A stretch of 64,000 nucleotides of DNA from Pseudomonas sp. DC1.2 (GTDB lineage: Bacteria > Pseudomonadota > Gammaproteobacteria > Pseudomonadales > Pseudomonadaceae), in assembly GCF_034351645.1 (NCBI RefSeq), contig NZ_CP133782.1, positions 2,175,001 to 2,239,000 of the forward strand, in the 5' to 3' direction. Position numbers and translations under genes: made by a program. The stretch's first letter is position 1. Every line of letters begins with the position of its first letter. Positions 9,062 to 17,597 of the stretch are shown here, piece after piece. The notes under the pieces are model-generated. The model did no database searches. It had not been told where the DNA came from and saw only the letters and a program-made list of their open reading frames with translations.

Positions 9062-9598
9062 CTAAACCTGGATTACGTCTACACCGACGGCACATTGCAA
9101 TGATTGCCGTTCGCCGCATTGACGATTTCAATCACCTCAGCACCTTGCGTGCAGCCGACACGATCATCGAGCCGTGCGCTGAAGCCAGAGTAAATACTCT
9201 ATTGATTCTTTAGTGTGCCTGCTCAAGTAATTGCTGTTATTTTTTAGAGTGTGTAATACAGTTCCTACACACTTTATCCTCTCTGAATTATTCTCATTAA
9301 TGCTAGTGTAGTCTGGATCTTACAGTTCTTTTTAATATTTTTTAAAAAAGCTATAAAGTTCCTATTTATGCTATGGCGTAATACTACGCAATTATGCGAA
9401 TCGGATGGCTTTATAATTCCAGATACTCATGGACAATCACCGGGCTTCGTAATGATTTGCTGAATGGCAATACCAATAGTTGGAAAAATTAAATTTTCCA
9501 ACGCGTTCAGGAAGCCGTGCGTTCGCGTGTTCAATAAATTCTGTGCGCAACTGCGACAGGATTCCGTTGTGATATTCAATCTCTGTGAGCCTCTGAAA
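9062..9598 (+). promoter_or_regulatory. AT-rich leader of the fimbrial cluster with candidate -10 and palindrome
   Basis: No gene is visible here. Base composition drops sharply in AT-rich runs at 9200-9420, a pattern expected for horizontally acquired DNA silenced by MvaT/H-NS-like proteins. A perfect TATAAT lies at 9412-9417, without a convincing -35. An inverted repeat with 8-bp arms, TTGGAAAA (9480-9487) and TTTTCCAA (9494-9501), lies in the presumed 5' UTR and could be an operator or a leader hairpin. No inverted-repeat pair of the kind that makes a fim-type invertible switch was seen. Confidence 0.45.
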
Positions 9599-10126
9599 AT
9601 GAAAACTAAAGTAAAAGCTGCGCTGTTAACTGTCGGGCTGTTAGCGGGTGCGATGTCTGTTGCGCATGCGGCAGATGGAACGGTTACTTTTTTGGGATCG
9701 GTCCACTCGGGTGCTTGCTCTATTAAACCTGACTCCGTCGACCAGACGATTCGCCTCGGCGCGATCGCAAAGCATCAGTTGGACAATGGCGGAAAGTCTG
9801 AAGCCCGTCGTGTGCTGATCGAACTTGAAGGCTGCGATCTGACAGGCCTTACCGATAATACGGTGACCACTACCTTCACCGCCGCGCCATCAAGCACTGT
9901 TCCTGGTGCAATCGGTACTGTCGGCAGCGCGGGTGGCGTGGGCATCATGATGACCCATGGCGGCAAAGCCGTTGTATTGGGTACGGCAACGACCCCTCAG
10001 GTCATCTCCACTGGCGATAACACGTTGGAGTTCGGCGCTTATGTACAAGGCGCCATTACGGCTACGGCGCCAGTCGTTCCTGGTGATTTCAGCGCGGTCA
10101 CCAATTTCACTTTGGCTTATCAGTAA
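9599..10126 (+). CDS. Major fimbrial subunit (FimA/PapA-type pilin)
   Basis: Likely main rod subunit of a chaperone-usher fimbria. Signal peptide MKTKVKAALLTVGLLAGAMSVAHA, mature protein from ADGTVTF, a disulphide pair (CSIK and EGCDL) and a C-terminal beta strand ending FTLAYQ, the motif recognised by the chaperone. 175 residues from ATG 9599; the frame is open further upstream to 9464, but that extension (MAIPIVG...) would put a non-signal stretch before the signal peptide. It is first in the cluster and followed by a strong hairpin, both typical of the most abundant subunit. Confidence 0.85.
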   Translation: MKTKVKAALLTVGLLAGAMSVAHAADGTVTFLGSVHSGACSIKPDSVDQTIRLGAIAKHQLDNGGKSEARRVLIELEGCDLTGLTDNTVTTTFTAAPSSTVPGAIGTVGSAGGVGIMMTHGGKAVVLGTATTPQVISTGDNTLEFGAYVQGAITATAPVVPGDFSAVTNFTLAYQ

Positions 10127-10131
10127 GTTTT

Positions 10132-10161
10132 CCCCCCGCCACTTATAAGGGTGGCGGGGGG
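10132..10161 (+). terminator. Very stable intergenic hairpin after the first pilin gene
   Basis: Perfect 11-bp GC arms, CCCCCCGCCAC (10132-10142) and GTGGCGGGGGG (10151-10161), with an 8-nt loop and no T tract. In other fimbrial operons such a hairpin partially terminates or protects the upstream mRNA so that the major pilin is made in excess over usher and chaperone. Same role is inferred here. Confidence 0.6.
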
Positions 10162-10180
10162 ATTCTGACGGGAGGTAAAG

Positions 10181-10741
10181 GTGAAAACATTCATAAGTCT
10201 CGCTGTCACCTCTTCATTGACGATGCTCATCAGCCCATGGGTCTTCGCGCAGGACGCTGCGCAAGGCGAAGGGGTCGTCACGCTGGGAGGAGAGGTCATC
10301 GACTCAGCCTGCGGGCTGGAAGCGGCCACTTTCGATCAAACCATCGAGATGACCCCCGAACCAATCGGTCGGCTTTTACGAGACGGGAGGGGGCAATTGC
10401 ATCCCTTCCAGTTGCGCCTGATCAATTGCTCATTGAGCCGCCCCGACCCGTCGCGCCCCGGTGCCAGCCTGCCTGATTGGGAGCATCTGCGCGTGACGTT
10501 CGACGGCCCGACCGATAGAGAAGGGCGCTCCTTTGCGGCCTTTGGTAGCTCACAGGGGGTGGCCTTCCATATTGAGGACGCGGCGGGTCAAGAGAGTATT
10601 CCGGGGCGGCCGATGGCGCTGTACCCGTTAGTGGATGGGGACATGACGCTCAACTACACGCTTCGCTTGGTCGGCAATGGCGTTCCGCTATTCGCTGGGC
10701 CCCACAGTGCCGCGGTGCGGTTTAAGTTGGAATATTTTTGA
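10181..10741 (+). CDS. Fimbrial subunit, PapH-like position
   Basis: Pilin-fold protein of 186 residues with signal peptide (MKTFISLAVTSSLTMLISPWVFA) and a Cys pair (DSACGLE, INCSL). It starts with GTG 10181, five bases after a strong GGAGG. Placement between the major pilin and the usher matches the terminator/anchor subunit (PapH) in pap-like operons, but an adaptor role is equally possible. The C-terminus (AAVRFKLEYF) is a usual pilin end. Its 3' end lies 19 bp before the usher start. Confidence 0.8.
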   Translation: MKTFISLAVTSSLTMLISPWVFAQDAAQGEGVVTLGGEVIDSACGLEAATFDQTIEMTPEPIGRLLRDGRGQLHPFQLRLINCSLSRPDPSRPGASLPDWEHLRVTFDGPTDREGRSFAAFGSSQGVAFHIEDAAGQESIPGRPMALYPLVDGDMTLNYTLRLVGNGVPLFAGPHSAAVRFKLEYF

Positions 10742-10760
10742 AGATTGGTGGGTTGCTTGC

Positions 10761-13373
10761 ATGTTGAATGCGTCGAAAATTATAAATACGCTTCGCTCAA
10801 GCCTCTTTGGCGGTTTGATATCACTGACAGGAACTGCAATGGGTTCCGAGGATATTGAGTTTAATACCGACGTGCTTGACCTGAGTGATCGCACCAATAT
10901 TGACTTGTCTCGGTTTGCGCGCAGTGGGTTCATCCTGCCTGGCAGCTATTCGATGGTGGTGCAAATAAATACTCAGGTTATTTCTGAGCAATCGGTGGCG
11001 TTCTATGCGCCCGATAATGATCCCAAAGGAAGTCAGGCATGTTTATCGCCCGATCTCGTTGAACAGTTGGGCCTTAAAACATCCGACGCTGCGAAACTCA
11101 AATGGTGGAAAGGCGGGCAGTGCCTGGATATTCAAGGCTTACCTGGCATGGAGGTCAGTGCAGATTTGGCCACCTCCACACTGAACATCAGTCTGCCCCA
11201 GGCTTATCTGGAGTACAGCGCCATCAACTGGGATCCGCCCTCCCGCTGGGATGAGGGTGTGCCCGGGCTGCTGATCGACTACAACATGACAGCGCAGTCC
11301 AGCTACCGCAAAAATGACGGGACGCGCAATGATCTCAGTGGTAACGGAACGGTCGGAGCCAATGCCGGAGCTTGGCGCCTGAGGGCTGATTGGCAGGGGC
11401 GTGTCGAAAAGGACCGAAATGGGGCGTCTGTAGATCAAAAACTAGCGTGGAGTCGTTACTACGCGTATCGCGCAATTCCTGCGCTGAAAGCTCGCCTGGC
11501 GGTGGGTGAGGACTACCTGTACTCAGACCTGTTTGACAGCTTTCGGTTTACCGGTGCCGGGCTCAAATCAGATGAAAGCCAACTGCCACCCAACTTGCGT
11601 GGTTATGCACCGGAAGTTGCCGGAGTTGCCAAAACCAATGCCAAAGTCGTTATCAGCCAGCAGGGGCGCGTGCTGTATGAAACGCTGGTCGCGGCTGGAC
11701 CTTTTCGCATTCAAGATCTCAATGATGCAGTGTCCGGTACGCTGGATGTGCGGGTTGAAGAGCAGGACGGTTCGGTACACAAATTCCAGATCAATACGGC
11801 AGGCGTTCCTTATCTGACGCGGCCGGGGCAGGTTCGTTACAAGCTTGCGGCTGGACGGCCGTCCAATCTTCAGTACGGCTCAGGCGGTGACTTTTTCGGC
11901 ACCGGCGAGTTCTCCTGGGGCATCAGTAATGGCTGGTCGCTGTTGGGCGGCGGTATAACCGATAACAACTACCGTGCGCTGTCTGTGGGGGTGGGTCGTG
12001 ATTTGTTGGCGTTCGGTGCCATCTCTGTGGATGTGACACAGTCCCGCGCGAGTGTGTGGAATGAAACGCTCTCCGGTAAATCCTACCGCCTTCAATATTC
12101 CAAGAAATTTGAACAGTACGACAGTCAAGTGACTTTCGCCGGTTATCGATTTTCCGAAAGAAACTTCTTGAGCATGAGTGAGTACCTGGATGCCCGTTAT
12201 TACGGGATGAACGGCGAACTTGGCGGGCGCGGAGTGTACGACGAACATGGCGATTACCTGGAACATTGGAGGCCTATTGGCGGCAGCAAAGCACTTTATA
12301 CGGTGACGGTTAATAAGCAATTCCGTGACTTGGGGGCCACGGTCTACGCAAGTTACAACAAACAAACGTATTGGACGCGTTCGGCCACTCAGCGCTGGAA
12401 CTTATCTGCGTCACGATACTTTAGTGTGGGGACAATCAAAAACATGAACATGTCGCTGAATGCCTACCGAACTCACGAATACCTCTATAAGGATAACGGA
12501 ATGTCGCTGACGGTCAGTTTGCCGTTGGGGCGCACCGGCACACTGTCGCTGGACGCTAATAGAGCCGCAGGCGATAACAGTTTTTCAACGCGCTACAACG
12601 ATCGCCTCGACGAGCGTAACAGCTACCAGCTTAGTGCAAGTGACAACTCCGCCGGTGGCTATCTAAGTCATATCGGTGACAGGGCCGACATCGATCTCAG
12701 CGCCAGTACGCAACAAGGGAGTAACAGAACCCTTGGGGCGTCTGTTCGCGGCGGTGGCACGCTCACTCCTTACGGTGCGGCACTCCACCGTACCAATAGC
12801 ACGGGCGGTACTCGTCTGATGGTCGATACCGGTGGTGTGCCCGATGTACCTGTGCGGGGCTACGGCAACTCGACCCGCAGTAACACCTTCGGCAAGGCGG
12901 TCATCGCCGACGTCAACAGCTACCAGCGTACTGCGGCCAGTGTTGATCTGGAGCGCTTGCCGAGTAATGTCGAAGCCACTCAATCAGTGACCCAACTGAC
13001 ACTCACCGAAGGCGCTATTGGCTATCGACTGCTGGAAGTGATTTCCGGCAGCAAGGCCATGGCTGTTCTTCGCCTGCTGGATGGCAGTACGCCGCCCTTC
13101 GGCGCGACGGTGAGGAACATGAAACAGCAGGACACCGGGATTGTGAATGATGGCGGGAGTGTCTACCTCAGCGGCATTCAGGCCGGCGAGCAGATGAGGG
13201 TCAGTTGGGGAGGGGCCGAGCGATGTGTCCTCACGCTCCCAGTCATTTTGCCAGCCGATGGCTTGACCGATGCCCTGCAACTGCGCTGCCAGATGGTGGC
13301 CACCGATCAATCTGTACCCGAGCCAGCAGCGCTGGCCCCGACGTATAACGCTATGGAGAACACATCCTCATGA
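10761..13373 (+). CDS. Outer membrane fimbrial usher (FimD/PapC family)
   Basis: Secretes and assembles fimbrial subunits across the outer membrane. From ATG 10761 it has 870 residues: signal peptide, periplasmic N-domain (about 25-150, beginning IEFNTDVLDLSDRTNIDLSRF with the FN.D.L motif), 24-strand barrel with a plug (about 150-650) and C-terminal domains (from about 700; SGIQAGEQMRVSWGG, with the Cys pair RCVL and LRCQM). An ATG at 10677 in the same frame would overlap the previous gene, so it is not chosen. Stop overlaps the chaperone start. Confidence 0.93.
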   Translation: MLNASKIINTLRSSLFGGLISLTGTAMGSEDIEFNTDVLDLSDRTNIDLSRFARSGFILPGSYSMVVQINTQVISEQSVAFYAPDNDPKGSQACLSPDLVEQLGLKTSDAAKLKWWKGGQCLDIQGLPGMEVSADLATSTLNISLPQAYLEYSAINWDPPSRWDEGVPGLLIDYNMTAQSSYRKNDGTRNDLSGNGTVGANAGAWRLRADWQGRVEKDRNGASVDQKLAWSRYYAYRAIPALKARLAVGEDYLYSDLFDSFRFTGAGLKSDESQLPPNLRGYAPEVAGVAKTNAKVVISQQGRVLYETLVAAGPFRIQDLNDAVSGTLDVRVEEQDGSVHKFQINTAGVPYLTRPGQVRYKLAAGRPSNLQYGSGGDFFGTGEFSWGISNGWSLLGGGITDNNYRALSVGVGRDLLAFGAISVDVTQSRASVWNETLSGKSYRLQYSKKFEQYDSQVTFAGYRFSERNFLSMSEYLDARYYGMNGELGGRGVYDEHGDYLEHWRPIGGSKALYTVTVNKQFRDLGATVYASYNKQTYWTRSATQRWNLSASRYFSVGTIKNMNMSLNAYRTHEYLYKDNGMSLTVSLPLGRTGTLSLDANRAAGDNSFSTRYNDRLDERNSYQLSASDNSAGGYLSHIGDRADIDLSASTQQGSNRTLGASVRGGGTLTPYGAALHRTNSTGGTRLMVDTGGVPDVPVRGYGNSTRSNTFGKAVIADVNSYQRTAASVDLERLPSNVEATQSVTQLTLTEGAIGYRLLEVISGSKAMAVLRLLDGSTPPFGATVRNMKQQDTGIVNDGGSVYLSGIQAGEQMRVSWGGAERCVLTLPVILPADGLTDALQLRCQMVATDQSVPEPAALAPTYNAMENTSS

Positions 13374-14131
13374 TGCTGAACATGCGCCTTACCTATCAGG
13401 CTTTCGCGCTGCTGGTTCTTGGCTTGAGCCAGAGCGCTAACGCCGCTATAGGCCTGGATCGTACCCGAGTGATTTTTGATGGAGGCAAAGACGCCACCAG
13501 CGTGAATATCACCAACAACAATACCCAGTTGCCGTATTTGGCTCAGGGCTGGATTGAGGACGAAGAAGGCAAAAAAATTACCACACCCTTGATCGTGCTG
13601 CCTCCAGTTCAGCGATTGGAACCCGGGAAACAAAGTCAGGTGAAAGTTCAGGCATTGCCGGCGGCCAAGTTGCTGCCCCAGGATCGAGAGACGGTTTACT
13701 ACTTCAATTTGAGGGAAATTCCGCCGCGCAGCGACAAGGCCAACACTCTGCAAATTGCGCTACAGACCCGCATCAAATTGTTTTACCGGCCGCAAGCCAT
13801 TGCGCCGAGCCAGCAAGACTTGTCCAACCCTTGGCAAGAAAAGCTGACCCTTACCCTCAAAGGCGACCGTTATCAGGTGAATAACCCCACGCCTTACTAC
13901 GTGACCCTGGTGGATGCGCGTAGCAGCAAAGACGGCAAAACCGTGCCGGGCTTCGAGCCGCTGATGATCCCGCCCAAAGGCGTGCAGGTCTTGGGCCCAA
14001 CGGCCAAAGCACTCGGCACAACGCCCTATTTGGCCTATGTGAACGATTACGGCGGACGCCCGTTACTGCCTTTCACCTGCACTGGCGAAACGTGCCGAGT
14101 GAATGGGCAAGCCTCGGCGTCTATTCAGTAG
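13370..14131 (+). CDS. Periplasmic pilus chaperone (FimC/PapD family)
   Basis: Folds and caps pilins in the periplasm before delivery to the usher. Signal peptide ends near SANAA; the mature part begins IGLDRTRVIFDGG, the usual PapD-type opening. Domain 1 carries YYFNLREIPP and the G1 strand NTLQIALQTRIKLFYRP, whose alternating hydrophobics donate to the pilin groove. The loop between F1 and G1 is short, placing it in the FGS group that builds rod-like fimbriae. 253 residues. Starts ATG 13370 within the usher stop; ATG 13373 and 13382 are alternatives. Confidence 0.93.
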   Translation: MMLNMRLTYQAFALLVLGLSQSANAAIGLDRTRVIFDGGKDATSVNITNNNTQLPYLAQGWIEDEEGKKITTPLIVLPPVQRLEPGKQSQVKVQALPAAKLLPQDRETVYYFNLREIPPRSDKANTLQIALQTRIKLFYRPQAIAPSQQDLSNPWQEKLTLTLKGDRYQVNNPTPYYVTLVDARSSKDGKTVPGFEPLMIPPKGVQVLGPTAKALGTTPYLAYVNDYGGRPLLPFTCTGETCRVNGQASASIQ

Positions 14132-14152
14132 TGCCTGACGCCGGAGAAAGTC

Positions 14153-14734
14153 ATGAAGTTGCACAATGTGAAGGTCTTGGGCTGTCTGTTACTGGCCTTG
14201 ATGGGGCGGGCGCACGCCGAGGATGACGAGGATGTCGAGGGCATGGTTGGAATGCTGAACATTGTCGGGTCCATGTATGAGACCCCTTGCAGTCTGGAAA
14301 TGACATCACGCCATCAAGCGATTGACCTGGGCGCCCTATCGGCAGGCCAGTTGCAACGGCCTGGCGATCAGGCGACACGCCAGGCATTTCAACTGCGTTT
14401 TGCCGATTGCCAGCGCACTGCGGGCGGCATCGCCAGTGAGCGTACAGGCAACCTGACATGGAGCGCCTATCAACCCGTGGTGTCGGTGATGTTTATCGCG
14501 CCCGCTGATGCCGATGATCCACGGCTGGTCAAAGTGCAAGGTATCACCGGGATGGGCCTGCGGTTGACCGATGCCCTGGGGCGCGATGTGCATCTGGGCT
14601 CAAGGGGCGAACCTTTGTTTTTGCCCTTGGGCAGCAACACTCAAACCTGGTATGTCCAGCCCACTCGCACCTCTGCGCCATTGACCAGCGGGGCATTTCG
14701 AGCCGTGGTGGATTTCAGGCTCAATTATGAGTGA
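14153..14734 (+). CDS. Minor fimbrial subunit
   Basis: 193-residue pilin-like protein with signal peptide (ends GRAHA), conserved Cys pair (TPCSLEM and FADCQ) and C-terminal VVDFRLNYE. A good RBS (GGAGAAAG) precedes ATG 14153. It resembles the second subunit at 10181 in size and Cys spacing more than the PapK-like subunits that follow. Probably an adaptor or minor rod component; exact position in the fibre is unknown. Confidence 0.8.
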   Translation: MKLHNVKVLGCLLLALMGRAHAEDDEDVEGMVGMLNIVGSMYETPCSLEMTSRHQAIDLGALSAGQLQRPGDQATRQAFQLRFADCQRTAGGIASERTGNLTWSAYQPVVSVMFIAPADADDPRLVKVQGITGMGLRLTDALGRDVHLGSRGEPLFLPLGSNTQTWYVQPTRTSAPLTSGAFRAVVDFRLNYE

Positions 14735-14744
14735 GGACAGAACG

Positions 14745-15239
14745 ATGGCTAGGTTAACCGGCTCGCGGGCCATTTTTATCGGTGGGGGACTGTTGTGGGC
14801 GGTCAGTCAAGGTGTGCAGGCCGATACCAATCTGACTATCCGCGCGACCATCATCGCGCCTCCACCCTGCATCATTAACCGCGGGAGCACGCTTAATGTG
14901 CCTTTTGGGAATGACCTGCTGACCTCACGGATCGATGGCGTTAATTATCGTCGGGACGTGCCTTATACCGTCACCTGTGATTCACCCTTCAACAACGCCA
15001 TGACACTCGAACTCAAGGGGACAGCGGCTTCGTTCGATCGGAACGTACTCTTGACCCGCAAACCGGATCTGGGGGTAAAGCTGTTCATCAATGGTGCTGA
15101 CTGGCCTCTGAATACGGCGGTGAATTTCACGCATCCCAATTTTCCGGTGGTGCAGGCGGTGCCTGTCAAACGCGCGAATAGCAACCTGACGGGGGGGGCA
15201 TTTGATGCCACCGCTACCCTTGTGATCGAGTACCAATAA
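14745..15239 (+). CDS. Minor fimbrial subunit, PapE/PapK-like (paralogue 1)
   Basis: 164-residue tip-fibrillum type subunit: signal peptide to about VQA, TNLTIRATIIAPPPCIINRG, then a GVNYRRDVPYTVTCD segment holding the second Cys and a VIEYQ end. Start 14745 is chosen because GAGG lies eight bases upstream; ATG 14727 would overlap the previous gene. The next gene is a recognisable tandem paralogue (shared PPPC, DGV.YRR, L.I.GTA..FD and VPVKR). Such subunits usually join the adhesin to the rod. Confidence 0.8.
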   Translation: MARLTGSRAIFIGGGLLWAVSQGVQADTNLTIRATIIAPPPCIINRGSTLNVPFGNDLLTSRIDGVNYRRDVPYTVTCDSPFNNAMTLELKGTAASFDRNVLLTRKPDLGVKLFINGADWPLNTAVNFTHPNFPVVQAVPVKRANSNLTGGAFDATATLVIEYQ

Positions 15240-15252
15240 TGAGGAACGACCC

Positions 15253-15729
15253 ATGACATTTTGGTGGCGAGCGTTGTTCGCCTTGTGTTCCATCGGCCTT
15301 TGCAGTGGTGCGTCGGCCAACGTGACGTTTAGCGGAACGCTGAACGAACCGCCGCCCTGCACGATTGACGGCGGAAGAACGATTGAAGTCGACTTTGGGG
15401 ATGTGGGGGTAAGACGAGTCGACGGGGTGAAATACCGAAGGGGTGTCGGTTACACCATCAACTGCGGCACCGACACGCTCCCATGGGTGCTTAAGCTCAG
15501 TATTAACGGCACAGCAACGGCGTTTGATGGCTCGGCGGTGCAGACCAGCGTGCCTGAACTGGGCATCCGGCTGTTTCAAAACAACGTGCCGTTTCTGCTC
15601 AATACACCACTGGACATCACCCTGTCGTCACAACCGATATTGGAAGTTGTACCCGTGAAAAGGCCAGGTTCTATTTTGGTCCCCGCAAGGTTTACGGCGG
15701 TGGCCACGTTGTTGGCCGAATACCAGTAG
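15253..15729 (+). CDS. Minor fimbrial subunit, PapE/PapK-like (paralogue 2)
   Basis: 158 residues, signal peptide ending GASA, then NVTFSGTLNEPPPCTIDGG and the same block order as the previous gene, including VDGVKYRRGVGYTINC and EVVPVKRPGS. RBS GAGGAA precedes the ATG. The pair probably arose by tandem duplication and then diverged. Likely a tip-fibrillum component. Confidence 0.8.
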   Translation: MTFWWRALFALCSIGLCSGASANVTFSGTLNEPPPCTIDGGRTIEVDFGDVGVRRVDGVKYRRGVGYTINCGTDTLPWVLKLSINGTATAFDGSAVQTSVPELGIRLFQNNVPFLLNTPLDITLSSQPILEVVPVKRPGSILVPARFTAVATLLAEYQ

Positions 15730-15740
15730 GAGTCGAGTCC

Positions 15741-16289
15741 ATGCGACATGAAATTGTTCACAAGGGGTGGTCACGTGCAGGGCTGGCATTGCTCCTGACC
15801 CTCGGCCTGATCCCAACGGGGCATGCGGCGGACAACCTGCGTTTTAAAGGCAACCTGGTTGAACAGGCCTGCACGATTCGTCCTGGCGACGAGGCAATCA
15901 CGCTGGAGCTCTGGGACCTCACCAGTAAGCACCTTTACATCAACACGCGTTCCGTGGGCAAAGGTTTCAAGCTGCACCTGGATGCTTGCGACATCACTAT
16001 CAGTGAAACGGTCACCATCTCCTTTGGTGGCGCGCAAAACCGGGAGCTTCCAGGATTGTTCGCGCTTGATGGTGGAAGCGGTGCCTCAGGTATTGGACTA
16101 GGTATAGAGACGCTGAGTAATAAGCCATTGCCCGTGAATACAGTCAGCGACGAACAGATTTTGTCGAACGGCAACAATGTGATTGAACTCAAGGCCTATG
16201 TGCAGGGTGAGCCGAGTGCAATCAGGGATCAGACCATTGGGCTGGGTGCTTACACGGTGACCTCGACTTTTACACTGGACTATCCGTAG
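15741..16289 (+). CDS. Fimbrial subunit, FimA-like
   Basis: 182-residue pilin with signal peptide ending GHAA, mature start DNLRFKGNLVEQACTIRPGD, second Cys at LDACDITI, and C-terminal YTVTSTFTLDYP. RBS AGGAG sits just before the ATG, overlapping the preceding stop region. More like a rod pilin than the two genes before it, so it may be a minor rod subunit or alternative pilin. Confidence 0.8.
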   Translation: MRHEIVHKGWSRAGLALLLTLGLIPTGHAADNLRFKGNLVEQACTIRPGDEAITLELWDLTSKHLYINTRSVGKGFKLHLDACDITISETVTISFGGAQNRELPGLFALDGGSGASGIGLGIETLSNKPLPVNTVSDEQILSNGNNVIELKAYVQGEPSAIRDQTIGLGAYTVTSTFTLDYP

Positions 16290-16415
16290 TTGTGAATCGT
16301 AATTCATAGGCTGAAAACAGCCTCAGACAAACCTCAAATCTCTTCTGGGCAGTGTTAAGGCGCGGACTGACTGTTCGTTGGGCAATGCCTGGATGGAGAG
16401 CAACGAGAGATCAAA

Positions 16416-17387
16416 ATGAAACGATTATATGGAGCCATCGTGCTTCTGGCCCTGGTGGGTGTGACTACAACCGTGAGCGCCGCTGATTGCCGTGTGAATG
16501 GCGGACCTTGGGGGCCGATACACGATGGCGCGACTCTACAACTACAGGTCCCCGTGTTTGTCCGCCCGAGCGCGGACCCCACCCGCATCATCCTTGAAGG
16601 GGTGAACATAGAGTGCCTATTTTCTCCCTTTCCAGGTACCCCACCTTGGTGGCAGGACTACTGGTCAACGTCGATACAAGTCGGTCCTGCCTGGACGCCT
16701 GGCCCAAAACTCGCCAGCCAAGGCACCGGGCTACGAATAAACGGGACGTATCTAAACACCCCTGTCCCGGATGGTATTCGGGTGTCTACGCTGCCCAATA
16801 ACGGTGTGGGTGTCCGCGTCGATGTCACGCCCTATATTTTAATACGCAATAATCCGACGAACCCTCTCGATATTCGAATAGGGGACACCCTTGGAGTGTT
16901 ACGCCTAAACCAGACAAACAATTATGATTCAACGAGAAACGGGCTCACGATCACGTACAGCGCCGCCAACAACTTCGTCGTCTCCCCGTCAACATGCACG
17001 ATCAACAACAACAACCCGATCGAGATCAACTTCGGCGACGTACACCAGAGGGCAATAGGCACCGATCCACAGACAACGTCCATCCGTACCAACCGCAGGC
17101 TCACCTACGCATGCCCGGATGGCGGGATTACCACACCGATAACCATTACTTACAAAGGCACTCCGTCCTCGTTCAACACTAATCTGCTGGTAATGAGCAA
17201 CCCGGATGTGGGGACGGCCCTTGTTCGGGCGGGGTCTGCGGTTCGAGTCAACGGTTCGTTCCTGACCCAGATTACTAACAGTACGGGGGGCGACGATGTG
17301 ACGTTTGCCCTTGTCAAAAGAACAGGGTCCCTGCCTGTCGCCGGGGCCATAAGCGGTAACGGTGTATTGGTGATGGGTGTGCCATGA
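16416..17387 (+). CDS. Two-domain fimbrial tip adhesin
   Basis: Last gene of the fimbrial cluster. 323 residues: signal peptide (ends VSA), an N-terminal domain of about 160 residues rich in Pro, Trp and Asn (PGTPPWWQDYWSTSIQVGP) not like a pilin, then a C-terminal pilin domain from about residue 185 (SPSTCTINNNNPIEINFGDV) with its own Cys pair and the same order of motifs as the PapK-like subunits. Receptor domain plus pilin domain is the layout of FimH/PapG adhesins. The receptor cannot be predicted. 126 bp separate it from the previous gene. Confidence 0.82.
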   Translation: MKRLYGAIVLLALVGVTTTVSAADCRVNGGPWGPIHDGATLQLQVPVFVRPSADPTRIILEGVNIECLFSPFPGTPPWWQDYWSTSIQVGPAWTPGPKLASQGTGLRINGTYLNTPVPDGIRVSTLPNNGVGVRVDVTPYILIRNNPTNPLDIRIGDTLGVLRLNQTNNYDSTRNGLTITYSAANNFVVSPSTCTINNNNPIEINFGDVHQRAIGTDPQTTSIRTNRRLTYACPDGGITTPITITYKGTPSSFNTNLLVMSNPDVGTALVRAGSAVRVNGSFLTQITNSTGGDDVTFALVKRTGSLPVAGAISGNGVLVMGVP

Positions 17388-17454
17388 CTCATTCGACGGC
17401 TGCCTTCATGTAGAAGGTGCTGACTACGAGGCTCAGGGCACCGCGTTGCCCCTC

Positions 17455-17508
17455 CTGGCTAAGCCGCCGTTTACCGCGAAAGCGGGGCGGACGGCTTCAG
17501 GCCATTGA
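17455..17508 (+). pseudogene. Diverged fragment of the emrB 3' end
   Basis: 17 codons plus stop read LAKPPFTAKAGRTASGH. The intact emrB ends LAKPPFAAKAGPAASGH at 8908-8961, so 14 of 17 residues match while synonymous positions differ widely. Upstream of 17455 the similarity stops. It marks the right edge of the fimbrial insertion: one emrB end belongs to the resident chromosome, the other to incoming DNA, or it is the tail of a lost second emrB-like gene. Confidence 0.8.
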
Positions 17509-17597
17509 TTGAAAGACCGACATCGGTCTGGCCTGCGATGGCATTACCTCGGTGTGTCTTAGGGGCTGAGGTGTCTCTCACCACGGGTGTCTGACAG

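Noticed and set aside
9200..9598. fim-type invertible promoter switch
   Set aside because: No pair of long inverted repeats and no recombinase gene were found near the fimbrial leader; only one short palindrome at 9480-9501.
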